A stretch of 64,000 bases of DNA from NCBI RefSeq assembly GCF_047511655.1, contig NC_133397.1, positions 122,787,308 through 122,851,307 on the forward strand, read 5' to 3'. Within the stretch, counting starts at the first letter, position 1. Every line of letters begins with the position of its first letter. Below, piece after piece: positions 49,496 to 62,700 of the stretch. Below the pieces are notes generated by a model. The model did no database searches. It saw nothing but the letters and a program-made list of their open reading frames with translations, and was not told where the DNA came from. The DNA is from Castor canadensis (lineage: Eukaryota > Chordata > Mammalia > Rodentia > Castoridae). The position numbers were made by a program, and so were the translations under genes.

Positions 49496-49949
49496 ATAAT
49501 GTACTACTTAGGAAAACTTACATAGGTGTAAAACCTCCCCGAACAGCAGGAGAAGGATCACTGTAGAAGTCAGCATGTATGATGGTTGCTGCTCAGCGAG
49601 GGAGAGAGTTGCCATCCGCATGTGGTGTAGAAGAGGCTCTCAAAAGCAGTAACGCTCAGTCTTGGACTTTGTGATCTGCACATAGACATTCCTGATTGCT
49701 CATTGACCTGTGTGTTCATTTGTGCTCGTGCTTTGATGTATGCTGTATATTTTTTAATTAAAGAAATTGTAAAATCCAAGGACACCAAATCAGGTATCTC
49801 AATTCATTCGGTTAAAAGGGCACCAAGAAATCTGAATTTTTATCAACTTAGTTCCCATGGTCATTTTGATCAAAGTAGTCAAAGGACCACATTTTGAGTA
49901 TTTTCAGAGTTTGAAGTTGTCACCCTTGGAACTTGGCATCTCCCAAAAA

Positions 49950-50638
49950 CTTACAACATAATTAAATGAGCACACAACTCTTCCAGTTCCAAAAATTATT
50001 ACTTTACTATACAAAACACAAAACATTTACAAAGGAAAATCAAAATAACTGCATTTTAAACCAAGTTAGTCAAGTTACAAAGATTTCAATGAACAATCAT
50101 CATAAAACATCTCCTTACCATGCCGTACCATACAGAGAAACCCGGTCAACCATACCATCAGTTGAGGTATTTAGTACCTGAAAGTCAACCCAGTGCCCTC
50201 TTTGTTTATAATTTTCCTATAAAAAAAATAAGACCCTGGCTTTTTTTTTACACCTGAAATTATTGTCAATAGAATTCATAGGATCCAAATTTTGTTTAAA
50301 AATTTAAAACATAAGAAAGATAATACTAGTCAGCTGCCAGTCAATATTAACATTAAATTTTCCTAAGATGCATTAAGTTATAACAGTCAGTCCAAACAGC
50401 ACTGTGAGCTGAATATAGAGTGCTGCTATACCAAGCAAACTTGCCTTGGCATAATTTTATTTTACATATGTACAGGTCATGTCATTATATGTACACATCT
50501 GAGAATCCCTTCCTGTCATCTCGTCTCAAGGGCAGTGACTTTTTTTGCTGCATTCTCTGTGAAGTCTTTTGCTCTTGATGGTGGAACGATGATTTGGTCT
50601 TACAAATCGTGTTTCCGGGTGAACCTTTCAGGTGTTAG
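49950..50638 (-). other. VCAM1: VCAM1 3' untranslated region (approximate)
   Basis: Sequence directly after the VCAM1 stop on the minus strand. It is AT-rich and free of SINEs, and has an AATAAA on the minus strand at about 50457-50463 (plus-strand 'tttatt'). The true cleavage site is not evident. The end at 49950 is an estimate based on the usual size of this UTR in mammals. Confidence 0.5.
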
Positions 50639-50799
50639 CTACACTTTTGCTTTCTGTGCCTCGACAAGACTGTATGATCCTTTCATGTTGGCTTTTCTTG
50701 CAAAGTAGATAAGCATCCCAATGGCAGGAATTATTAGGGAGGAAGCACAATAGAGCACCAGAAGTTCAGGAGAAAAATAATCCTTGTTATTTACTCTTC
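50639..50799 (-). CDS. VCAM1: VCAM1 last exon: transmembrane and cytoplasmic tail
   Basis: It follows the D7 exon in phase 1 (G|GA AGA GTA). The juxtamembrane stretch NNKDYFSPE leads into the membrane segment '[20 protein letters not shown]', then a short tail with [17 protein letters not shown] and final residues KAKV, with stop TAG at 50639-50641. The acceptor is 'ttttccag'. The tail is nearly the same as in human VCAM1 as I remember it. The exception is alanine where human has serine three residues from the end. In the family this tail binds ezrin/moesin-type linkers. Confidence 0.98.
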
Positions 50800-53700
50800 C
50801 TGGAAAATAACCAAAGGGATGCAATTAATGTCCAGTACAAAAAGAAATCTTTTAATAATAAGTGTTTTATTATAACAGTACAAGTAGTTCTCCAAAGAGA
50901 TGGAAATCAAAAAGTGATGAGAGACTTCAGGACCCCAAATTCATATTTCTCTAAATTATCAAAATAACTAGTTAGTGGTTGCTATGTTCATGGCGGAACT
51001 AAACAAGACAGCTGTTGACTTCTACAAACTTGAATAAAAAAGATTCAGTTTCGGGTGTAAAATGGAAGGGAACGTGCAAGACTTTAGGGAGCTGTCATAA
51101 GAGCAGGAATCAGAGAGGGGTGCTTGTTTGATGATTAAAGTACTGGGATTTTAGTCATCCTGAATTGAAATGACTCACCAGTTCTCCAAAAATTCCTCGT
51201 AGCATTTACAATGTGACCGTTATCGTCACATATAGTGAGACAGTAAGAGGGAGAATTCTCGTTGAAGGTGTGCATATGCTTATGTGTTATGCTTTGTATG
51301 TCCAAAGCAGGGGCATCTTAATATGTGTCATTTCTCGTCAGCATTTATGTCCTCTCTGACTTACTGAAGGTCTTTGATAGTATTGTGTGTCAGCGTAAAC
51401 ATTACTCACTCTGATCTACGTCTCCCCTAAACTAAATTAAGAACACTAACATACTCTCAAACCACCCGCCATAATTTCTCCTAATAGCCCCCATCATAGC
51501 TTCTGACTAACGTGTGTCCATATGATTACCTGTTAAATTTGGTGCCTTCTGCTGACTGTAAGCTACATAAAGACAGGGATGTCTGGTTTTTTTTGGTCTA
51601 CCACTGAATAGCCATCACTTAACGTCACTACTTGGCATAAAGGGTACTTGTAAAATCTTTTTTGAACGCTGATTTTTTTTTCTTTTTAAATCTGTCATTT
51701 TGCCATTTAATCATAACTAGAGTGCAGGAGATAATAGTAGACAAAAATTTTTAAATTAGTAATCTTCCTACCCTACTGGGAAATCATCTGACAGCAACAC
51801 TATTGTTTAACATCTGAACCGTGTAAGGACATCTGCAAAGAACACAACATTGCTTCTGTCTACACTTTGTTCTCACAGCACTGCGTGATGGTCTCACGAT
51901 TAAATTTCACTAAGTGGTGTATGTGTTGCCTCAGTCCTGGCAGGAAGTAGTAATCTGTCTTTGGGCATCACTGCATTCCTTCTGGAGCTTTCTAAACACT
52001 GAAAGTCACCCAAGTAGAAAAGAATCATTAGTATCAGATGATGTGAAGTGAGTTTTTTCAAATTACTGAACAAAAAACACTTCATTCTAAACTTAATGAT
52101 ATTTGCCTCATTTTTCTATTTTCTCTGGTAGAGTTGAGCTAATCAAAGTATTAGAGTAATATTTTAATGGGGTATTCATCATCATAATTGTGACTAAGTA
52201 TCAGTATTGATGACATACGGGGCAAAAATATTTCTAACCCTACTATTTTCCTTTCAACTTGATAAATGCTATCTTTTGCCTTCCAGTTTTTCCCTCAGGC
52301 ATCCACAGAAAAACAGATTCACTATTGAGTCAATTGCCAAGGCAATCTTTTAATAAGATTTTCTATTAGTTATATAAACACTGAAAATCTCAGACTACTC
52401 CTGACCATTTCCATCAATCGAATAAAGTCAAGCCAAGATGAAACAAAATAATTTAAAAACCCAGCAAAACACAAAGGAAAATGAATTCAAAATCTCCCCA
52501 AATGTCGAACTTCGGTCTTCCATTCATTTCCAGCTGTTTTAAACCATAGTCATTGTGAGGAATGAATTTGCACTTCTAGCTGAGTGCCTAATATTCTTTG
52601 TTCATTTAAATAATGAATAAAGAGTAGCAAATATGTAAGTGATTAATTTAATAAAGCAATTAGAAAAGAAATGCATGAAAGAGAAAGAGTTTAAGAGTGA
52701 AGAAGAAGCTTTAATGTCTTAATAAAATGTTCAGAGTTCAGTTTCTGGGGCTAGGGTGAATTACAAGTGGTCAGAGGCATCCAGAATTAAAGAAAATAAG
52801 AAGAAATGAATTTCATAACTGAGACTTCAACTTGTCTAGAATCATCCCCAACCTCACTGGAAGCACTTATCCCATAAACCCCTGTGTGGTTCTGGGTGAC
52901 ACCATACAAGGTAAGAACACACAGTGACTTTATTGGCTAGGTCAGCTCTTCAGGATCACCACTGCCACTGAGTGACTGTCAGTTTTGGATGTAATTAGGA
53001 TGTTTCTCCTTTAACATTTCCAGAAGGCTGTATTGATAATGCTATGTTTTGAGGAGGTACAGCAAAGACAGAAAATGTATGGCAAGGCTGGTAATCTTGA
53101 AAAACTTGGCCAGGTTAGTAACTTTTTACTTACTTTTTGACTTTGGCTCTGATTTCTCTACATTGACAAGTAGTTGCTAACTCTGATAGTCCACACCAGA
53201 CCTCTTACGAGATGGCATTTATTTGCAGGACTATTCACTCAGCAGCCAAGAAGTGCCCCAACTACACAATAGGAGCTCATTAGTGTGTGAGAAGTGTGAG
53301 ACTGATTAGTGAAGGCTGACAGAGTTCCCTTATTCCAATCAGATCAACAGATCCTACTTGCTGTGCATTCACAAGAGGGAGTAAGACATTAATCCCCTTC
53401 CCCCACCATGTTTTTTTTTTTCTCATGAGGCCATTGCCCACTGTCTCTCTCTCATCACAATAGGGTAGGGGTGGAGGCATGGGGTTATTCTATAGTCTAG
53501 AGATCTTTTTGTGTTACTAGGATCAAGATTGCCATTCCTGATTGTCTTGAAAAGAATCACTCAAGAAAATATGAAGCGACTCCACATGTTCAGAAAACAG
53601 CATTCCTTCCGGTAGGAAGGAGGGTCTGGATAGAATTCCTTTTTTCCGATGGGCCTCACCTGCTTGTTTAGTTTCCCTGTAACTAAAAACCATGGAAAGG

Positions 53701-56700
53701 TTTTGAAAATATGGCGAAACACTTAGCAAATCCAAGGCCTCAGAGACCAATGATGAATTGTCAACTTTGAGAAAAAGCACATGGGAATTCCACTTTCAGC
53801 AACGCTTCACGTCAACTTCCTCGCTAAGCTCTGGAAGATAGAACAGCTGTTCCTAATTATTTCAGGACCTAACCACAGTCAACACGAAATTCAGCCTCAT
53901 TTTGCCAGCCCACTCACCTAATATGAGAATGTCATTAGCACGCACAGAACCTCTGGACAATCACACACCCACACAAAAGTAAAACGAAAAGCACACCTTT
54001 AACATCAAGTGTTAAACTCCTCGACTGGGAGCCGACTTCATTTTTCGATTCGCACTCGTACACGCCTGCATCCTGCAGCTGGGCTTTGCGGATGGTGTAC
54101 GCGCCATCAATAGACTTCAGCACCGTGTCCCCCGACTCCGCTTTTTTCTTCAGGATTATCCAAGTCTCTGGAACATTTGCACATGTGCAGGAGATAATGA
54201 CGGTATCTCCTTCCTTGACGCTCTCAGAGGGAAAAGCTGTAAGCTGCATGTCTTTTGGAGAAACTGAAAAGAGAATTGAAAATGTACTTCTGATTGAGTG
54301 AAGGATAAAACCACTTCCGTATTAATCTAACGACACCAACAGTAGCCACCAAGGAGCTTGCTGTTTGCGTGAAATGTTAGGAAAGACGAGTGAGGAAGTC
54401 AAGCATTTACTGAATTATTGCCAGTGACGTGGCAACTACTTTTTGCCATGGTTCTAGAGGTTGAAATCAGGGCTTTGTCTTCCCAGGTAGACACTCTGCT
54501 ATTTGAGCCACTCCACCTGCCTTTTTTGCCCTGCTTATTTTTCAGATAGGGTCTTGCTTTATGCCTGGACTGGGCTGAACCTGTGTAGCTGGGATGACAG
54601 GTATACACCACAGCACCCAGCCATTGGTTAAGATGAGGTCTTGTGAACTTTTTTGCCAGGCTAGCCTGCAATCTTGATCTCCCTGATCTCCACCTCCCAA
54701 GTAGCTAGGATTAGTTTGAGCTGCTGTGCCTGGCTAATAATTGTGTCTTATGCTTTTTCCACGCCCCTTAATAGAATTCTTTGGCTTAGCCAGCACAAAG
54801 AATAGGTATTCAATAGCCATAGAATTCAACCGTGAAAAAAATTAAAAATTTTTGTCACACTGTGTACCAAACTTTCCCTTGAAGTACAAAGGTCTCTGCA
54901 GACTTCTGAGTTTTGAGCTAGATCCTCCCAGAAGGAAATGAAGTTGTACAGAGATGGGCTTTATGCTTTCCTTAACAACATAGTCACCATTTATCAAGTT
55001 CCAAACTCTGCTACAACCCTGACAGGAAAGTACCAGATCACCATTTTATAAAAGACATTCCTGGTAAGGTCATCTATTTTTTTATTTTATTTGAGACTCT
55101 TTCCCCACCCAAAGCCACAGTGGCATGACATCCATCCTAAAGGGTTTTTGCCTTTTTTTTTTTTAAGGGGAGGTTGGTTGTTGTTTTGTTGTGTTGCTGC
55201 TGTTTCTTGAGATAAGGTCTCCCTATGTATCCCAGGTTAGCCTCAAACTTGTGATCCTCCTACTTTAGCATCTAAAGGTTTTCTTTGAGGTTGTACATTA
55301 TCCTTCCAATGTTCTTACTATAAAATATAAATCAAATGGTAGAGCGCCTGCCTAGCAAGCACCAGGCCCTGAGTTCCAACCCCAGCACTGCCAAAAAATT
55401 ATAGATGGAGAGAGACAGAGAGGAGAGGGATCACTGAAATGACCTAACAAGAAATCATTAATATTTTGGTGGGACTAGTACCATAAACACAAGCGATACA
55501 AGAGTAAATGACAGCCTTGGAGAAGAAAAGTACCCCTAATGCTCCAAAGGGAAAGTGTGGGGACAATCCCAATAGATCACTTCATGATTTTGTTCTTCAA
55601 TGTGCCAAGTAGAGCTTGTTTTGCTCACAGCCTTGGGTCTTCATCCTGGAGAGGACAGACACACATCTGATGACTTGACCCACTCCAGTGGTTTGATGTC
55701 ACCAGGCACCAGGGCACCATCACTGATACTCTTAATCTCTGAATTTATTAAAGGTGCCTTCCTAGCCTTGTAAGCAAATATTAACAGGCGTCTTGTGAGA
55801 TTATCCCTCATGGCCCAGTCTAGCCCGATATGGTGGTTTTAAGCCTTCACAGCTTCCAAATACATGTATCTCTTCCTAGCCTTACTTTAATACTGTAAGG
55901 AATGCCACAGGGTCACTGGGCTAACTTGAGGTTAAGAGAATTTGGAGGTAAGTGACTTGGCCTGGTTCATGAGAAAGTACCATTAAAGGAGCTCTTCACG
56001 TGTAGTATGCATCATGAACGCTTTAAAAACCCTCAATACTCTTTTTTCCCTGGTGCTGGGGTTTGAACTTTGGACTTCAGGCTTGCTAGGCAGGTGCTTT
56101 ACCACTTGAGCCGTGCCTCCAGTGCCCTTTTTAGCTCTGGTTATTTTGGAGATAGGGTCTCATTTTTATCCCAGGTTGGCCTAGACTGTGATCCTCCTAC
56201 TTTCGGCTTTCCACTGCTGCTGGGATGACAAGCATGGAACACCGAACCTTATTGGTTGAGATGGTGTATCCTGAATTTTTTTCCCGGGGTGACCTCAGAC
56301 TGTGATTCTATTGATCTCAGCCTCCCAAGTAGCAAGGATTACAGGCATGAGCCACCAGTGCTAAAAACCTTCAATACATTTTTAAAGTAAAAGTTTTTGC
56401 TTCCAAAGAGGATTTTGTTCATAATCAGAAACATAATATAAAAGGCACTACTAATGATTACTCAAAAATCACACTCTGCTCACCTTGGATGATTAATTCA
56501 ACTTCTTTTCTGCTTATTCCAGCCTGGTTAATCCCTTCACACACATAAATGCCAGAATCTTCCATTTTTGTAGAAGGTAAGGTGAGAGTTGTATTCTCAG
56601 AAAGGGGCTGAACATCCCCATTATTTAGCTGTCTACTCCACAGGGTTTTTGGAGCTGGAAAGCCATCACTGTAGCATGTCATATTCACAGAACTGCCCTC

Positions 56701-59700
56701 CTCCAGGATAGAGGAGGGGCTGACCAAGATGGTAGGATCTTTGGGGGCGACTGAAAAGGTAGAGACACTTGTTAGTTTGACATGCTTAGGCCCTGAGTTC
56801 CAAAGAGTTTTAAAAGTGTTGCAAAACTATTATGGATTCAGTGGATTGGAAAAGTTTATAAATCTTGATAACTAGCACGGGAGGTTTCTGTCCCCGCTTA
56901 CTTTGGGTGATGCAGAATAATAGATAAAACATGGACAAAGGTGGGTATTTTCTAGTGGAAGTAAGTTCTACAGAACTCTTTTACTACCAGAGCATGGGTG
57001 GTCAGTGATAGAATCTTGCCATTTGATGCATTAAGCATGACTGTTTCTTATTTGAGTCTCCTCTGTGTATAAACAGAATCTGTTTTTCTACCCATTGAAT
57101 CTGGCTGGCCTTTGGACTCACTTAGACCAGAGGAATGTGGATGAATTGACACCATGGGACTCCCAAGCACACAGCTTTAGAGGCTGCCTGCATTATCACC
57201 TCCCTGAAATGTTGCAAATGCTGTGCTCTGGAGAGTAAACGTCGCTACCTCCCCTAAGGATGACACTACGTGAAGATAGGGAGACCCCAGACATGTACTC
57301 AAGGCCATCTGAGTCCATCCACCCTGATGATCATTAACTGAACACGTGTGAATCAGTTCTGCTGATACCATGCTGAGCAGAATATCTGCCCAGCTGGCAT
57401 TCCTGAATCCCAATGCATAGAATCATAAACAAATAAATGGCTATTATTTTACATTTGGGGGATGGCTTGCCATGATCATTATTGTTTGGACTTTTCTTTT
57501 TGGTTATTGTTTTTGCACGGAGTTTTTAGCTGTTAACCTTCTGCTAACTTTTGCCTGGCAAACATGGTGAAGAAATCCATGTTAAACAGTGGCCATACCG
57601 TGTGCACACTTACCGTTGACATAAAGGGTCTGTGTGTTCTGCCTTTGTTTGGGTTCAGATTCCATTTCACCAATATGTAACTTAGCCTGACAAATAAGAA
57701 CTTTTCCAGAATCTTCAGGGCTGGGGGTGAAAGTCATTTCCAGACTTCTGGTCTCTAGGGATTTCATGTCCGTTTCCTCCAAAAAGTGCTTATTCATCAG
57801 AACAGCCTCCCCCTTCAGTAGTCTAATTTCCAGATGGTCAAGGGGGTACACATCAGAAACCGTACAGCTCACCGTGGCAGGGTTCCCATTCACCAGCAAG
57901 CCACTCATCTCAATTTCTGGATCTCTAGGGAATGCTGCAAATGTCAAGCAAAACTTACGCTTTTCTTAGACATTCAAAGGAAAACTGAGTTAAACTCTAT
58001 TAAGTGCAAAGGTTTCAAAATGATAGCTTTAACTCAGCTGAAGGAGACTGACCTGAACACTCACCTAATGACATCAAGTTTACACACATAACTATAATGT
58101 TAGTTAAAGAGAATGCTGGGAACAAAAATACACAGTACAACAAGGAATGAATTTTTAACTGCCTATTTTTCTCTTCTTAAGATGCCATCTTGTTGAGCTC
58201 CTGCGTGATGTTTTCTAAGCATGCTTCGTTTTTTGTCATTTTATTTATTAACTCTATGTGTCAGATGTTTTAAGTAATATCAATATACTGAATGCTTAGT
58301 GTGAACTAATCCCTCAGGATATTCATCATGTCAGTCTTCAAAGCTGCCTGATAAAGTTGGTATTATTTACCTTATTTTATAGCTTAGGAAAACTGAAACT
58401 TTCAGCGTTTAAGAGACTTTTCATTATGCATCATACTTGGTAAGTCCTTGAGCTAAGCTCAAAATCCCTGTTCTCTGACCTCAGAATCCAGGCTCTGCAG
58501 CTTCTTGATGCCACATGAGACCCACAAGGCAGTTCTCAATCTAGACAGTTTAATAGCTAATGACTGACTTTAGATAACATTTTAACTATTTCTCAGATAA
58601 TTCTTGTGATTAAGGAAAGAACTTGTTATTTAGAATCTAATCCTTATAATAGCATTTATATGGATCAATAAATTGAGACTACAATAGCTATTGAGGGCAA
58701 ATGAGAGTAATGCTTCAAAAACTCTCTTCCTCAAGCAAAATGTTGTTTTCAAATATTTCCGTATCACAATAAAGACTTGGGCACTGGTTCTCATTTCTCT
58801 TGGGAATGTGCCTGCATCAGCAGACTCTGGGTAATATGATAAGGCAATAAAATTTACCCTTCCTCTGAGAGATTTAAATCCCTTTACATGTGCACTTTCA
58901 TTCTGCACTAAATCCTGAAGGGTAGCTCAAGTTTGCACAGGGTTTCTGGTGAAAAATCTTCACAATATGTTCTCTGGAGTTCACTGAATAAACAGGACAG
59001 GGTGACATCTCCAAAACAAAAAAATAACTTCATGGCCAGCTAGCATATTTTTTTCCTCACTCATTACAGACTGGGGAACTCTAGCAACACCAAGTTCATG
59101 CAGATTTGGAGTTCTTTTATTATGGTGTAGTAAGCCCTTGCTGTGTAAATCAGTTTTAAGATCTGGGGTTGCCTCCAACTTACTGCTACTGACCCTCCTC
59201 ATCTCCAGTCCACTCTCTTTTTATTTTCAACTTTTCTCTGCTTCCCATTTTCCCCCATTCTACAGATCAGCTTTTCCAAAGTGCCTTTAATACAGTAGGC
59301 TCAGACTCTAGCCTCAACTTGAATAGCTGAGTGGCAATCACCTCTACAGTTATACACCTCATTTTCCCATGGAAGGAACGGGAAGGGGGCATGGAGTGTG
59401 ATAAAATGCGTGATGAGACAGTGTGACAGACACAAACTAAGGATTGTACATTCTGTGTACATATGCAATGCATACTGCCCTTAAGATTTAGGCCAATTAT
59501 GTTGCATTAAGCTGTTTTGTTTCAGAGACTTAGGAAGTATTTACAATGTTAAATTCTCTTCCTAAACAAATGAATCTCATTGCGTATCACAGACTCTAAT
59601 TTTTTTCTTCCAATGGAAATGGAAAGCAAAACAATAACCAGTTCTGAAAGTCACTTACAGTAGAGCTCGATGTGGATTCCCTTCTCCTGTTTCTTACGTC

Positions 59701-62700
59701 CACATGTCACAGTACACAGGTAAGAGTGTTCATTCTCCAAACTCACAGGGCTCAGGGTCAGCGTGGACTCTGTCCCCTCACTCCTCACCTTCCCGCTCAG
59801 AGGGCTGTCTATCTGCGTTCTCCAAGAGAAAGAAGGGGACTCACAACCTGTGACACCACATGTCAGCACGACTGAGTCACCAATCTGAGCAGCAACCCAG
59901 GGCCCAGGGGAGATGTCGACAGTAAATGGTTTTTCTGGGAAGGAAAAAAAAAAAAAAGAACAAGATAAATAGCAGTTACGATTCTTTTCTTCTTTCATCA
60001 TTTTCTTATATGTGACCTTCATTTATCCTGATGTCCTTTCAGCTTCTATCTGTGTCAAGAAAAAATTACTCCTTTCACTTTGGAACCATCAGGAATGAGA
60101 CCACACCTTTTCAGGGTGAATCCATGATCGCCTAATCAGACGATCAGAATGAATGTAGATACAAATGTCTCAATAGAGTGGTCGGCATTGTTTCATGGCA
60201 ATAATCCAAACTCTGCTTAGCTGTAGTTTGACAAGTTACTATAATAGTCAACAACAGCTCAAACAATTCTTGTGTGTCAGGCTTCATGCACACCACTTTA
60301 CATATGTTATTGCATTTAATCTTGACAACAATTTCATGAGCTAGTGCTGTTATTTTCTCTTTGTCTTCACATTCTCTTCTCTATTGAGGCTGAGTTTGCA
60401 GCTACCTTATAGAGTTATGGTGAAGTCTGAGAACATACATAAAATGGAATATAGAACTCCTGCAAATATTATGGGTGCAATCAGCACATGGTCCCATCAT
60501 TAATCCGGGACTCCATTCTCTTATCTGTAAATGGAGACTAAACCCTTAGTCATTTGTTGAAGATTATAGTTAAGTTATATTAAGTGCCAGGAACACAGCA
60601 GGTGTTTGGTAAATGCTGTTATCTAAGAACACCATGTAAAGCCCAACTCAGAATTAATAACTGACAGATTAGCAAGAGGGCTGAAGAAGAGACCAGATGC
60701 TAGGGATCACATGGAGATAGACCTGACAAGAGTTGGTGACACAAAGTGGGAGCATGAGTTCAGGAATATCCAGTGTGTAAGAGTTCTGTTCTTGGGTATT
60801 TAGAGTGAACAGAGAAGAGGACCAGGTATGGTAACATGAAACTGTCAACATCCATGGGGCAGAAGGAAAGGAGAAAGCCAAGGAAGAAGGCAGTGAGGAA
60901 ATGATGTCGACTAGAAAAGAATCAGAAAAGCAGAGCCATGGAAGCCATGGGAAGAGAGACTTCCTAACAGAATGAGTGTGATAAATGTATACATTTGTGC
61001 TAAAATACATGATGATCAGATGGTCATCAATGAAAGACACAGAAACAATTTCAGCATTGAAATAGTGTCACTATGGCTCAACTCCAAACTCAGCAACTTT
61101 ATCATTCTTCTTTCACTTTCTACTCACCTTGAACAATTAATTCCACCTCTTTTCTATTTCTTCCAATCAAGTTAACTCCTTCACACACATAAATTCCAGA
61201 ATCTTCCATCCTCATGGCAATTAAAGTGAGAGTTGCGTTCCCAGAGAGAAGCTGAACATACTCATTATCTAATTTCTTGCTCCAGAAAATCTCTGGAGCA
61301 GGTAAGCCCTCACTAGAACATGTCATTGTCACAGAGTCACCTTCCTGCAGCCTCGTGGAGGGATGCACAGAGATAACTGTGTTCTTGGGTGAGACTGAAA
61401 AGGCAGAGCACAACATTAGCAATCACTGAGAATCACCTCCATCCAACAGGGAAATGTACTTCTGCAGACTGCGTGTACACAACTGCACAAACCTGACAAA
61501 GCCCGCCATTGCTACAAATGCTGAGTCGTGAAAAAAGTCACTCTCACTTCCGACTAGCTTGATTGAGTTACTTTTTGATGCTTGTTATTTTTATTTATTT
61601 ATTTTGTTTGTTTGTTTGTTTGTTTTTTCCTTTTTCTTTTATTATTCATATGTGCATACAAGGCTTGGGTCATTTCTCCCCCTGCCCCCACCCCCTCCCT
61701 TACCACCCACTCCGCCCCCTCCCTCTCCCCCCCACCCCCTCAATACCCAGCAGAAACTATTTTGTCCTTATTTCTAATTTTGTTGTAGAGAGAGTATAAT
61801 GCTTGTTATTTTTAGATGGACATAACTATTTAGACATTAAAAGGGGCCCTTAGAGTCTCCTACATAAGGAGAGAAATCCCATCTAAGTATCCTTGTGAAG
61901 AACTTATCCAAGTCAGCTCCAACACTGACTCAGCAAGGCACCCCATTGTCTTACAGAATGGTCCATCTGACTTTTGAACATCTGTAGTTATTGAGAAATT
62001 TCCCTATTGAGCTGAAATCTTCCTTTTTCGTAGCTAACTTTTACACATTGGTCACAGTTCAGCCCTGTGTTGTTACAGAATAAATTAAATCCTTTCACAC
62101 ACAACTGTCTTTTAGTTACTTAATTAGAGCTCCGGTTTCTAAGCTTTATCCTCTCTGGGGAAAATATTCCCTATCTTGATTATTCTTCTCAAAACATTGT
62201 TAAAAGCCCTTCCATCTGATTTTGGTTAAATATGTTTTAGTTGGTGCTAGTCCATTTAGATATAGTGTCCAAGGAAGAACACATTTTAGTCTAAAACAGA
62301 GCACAGTGAGTCCCCTTGTACACAATTCTAGGACACTAAGACCTCTTTAAATTCCGTGGCAGTCTCAAGGACATGAAAGGCAGTCAAACTCCATCACCTC
62401 CCCACCCAATGCATGTATGTACACATGAGTGCAGGCGTATATGCATGCACACACAGAGTAAGCACCCACTTTCTCAAGTTTCTATCTCTATGAAATAATA
62501 CTTCAAGGCATAGTATAAGAGTTTACAAATTATGATTGAAAACATTTTATCACTTGAGCCTATTTCCTACTACCCAACTAGATATTATTATATTCCCCTT
62601 TGATAGACAGGGAAATAGAGAAATTAAGTAACCCTTGGTCACACAGTTGACAGAGCCAGGAATTAAACTCAAGTCTTCTCAATGTGAATCCACTGTTCTT

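Noticed and set aside
53523-53780. 85-codon minus-strand frame in the last VCAM1 intron
   Set aside because: No Ig or other domain, no splice context and no family resemblance. Likely chance.
60669-61040. 123-codon minus-strand open frame in the intron between VCAM1 D3 and D4, where mouse has an alternative exon for a lipid-anchored isoform
   Set aside because: It lacks a clear phase-1 acceptor placed before a short hydrophobic ending, and the text looks like an old LINE remnant. I cannot support an alternative exon.
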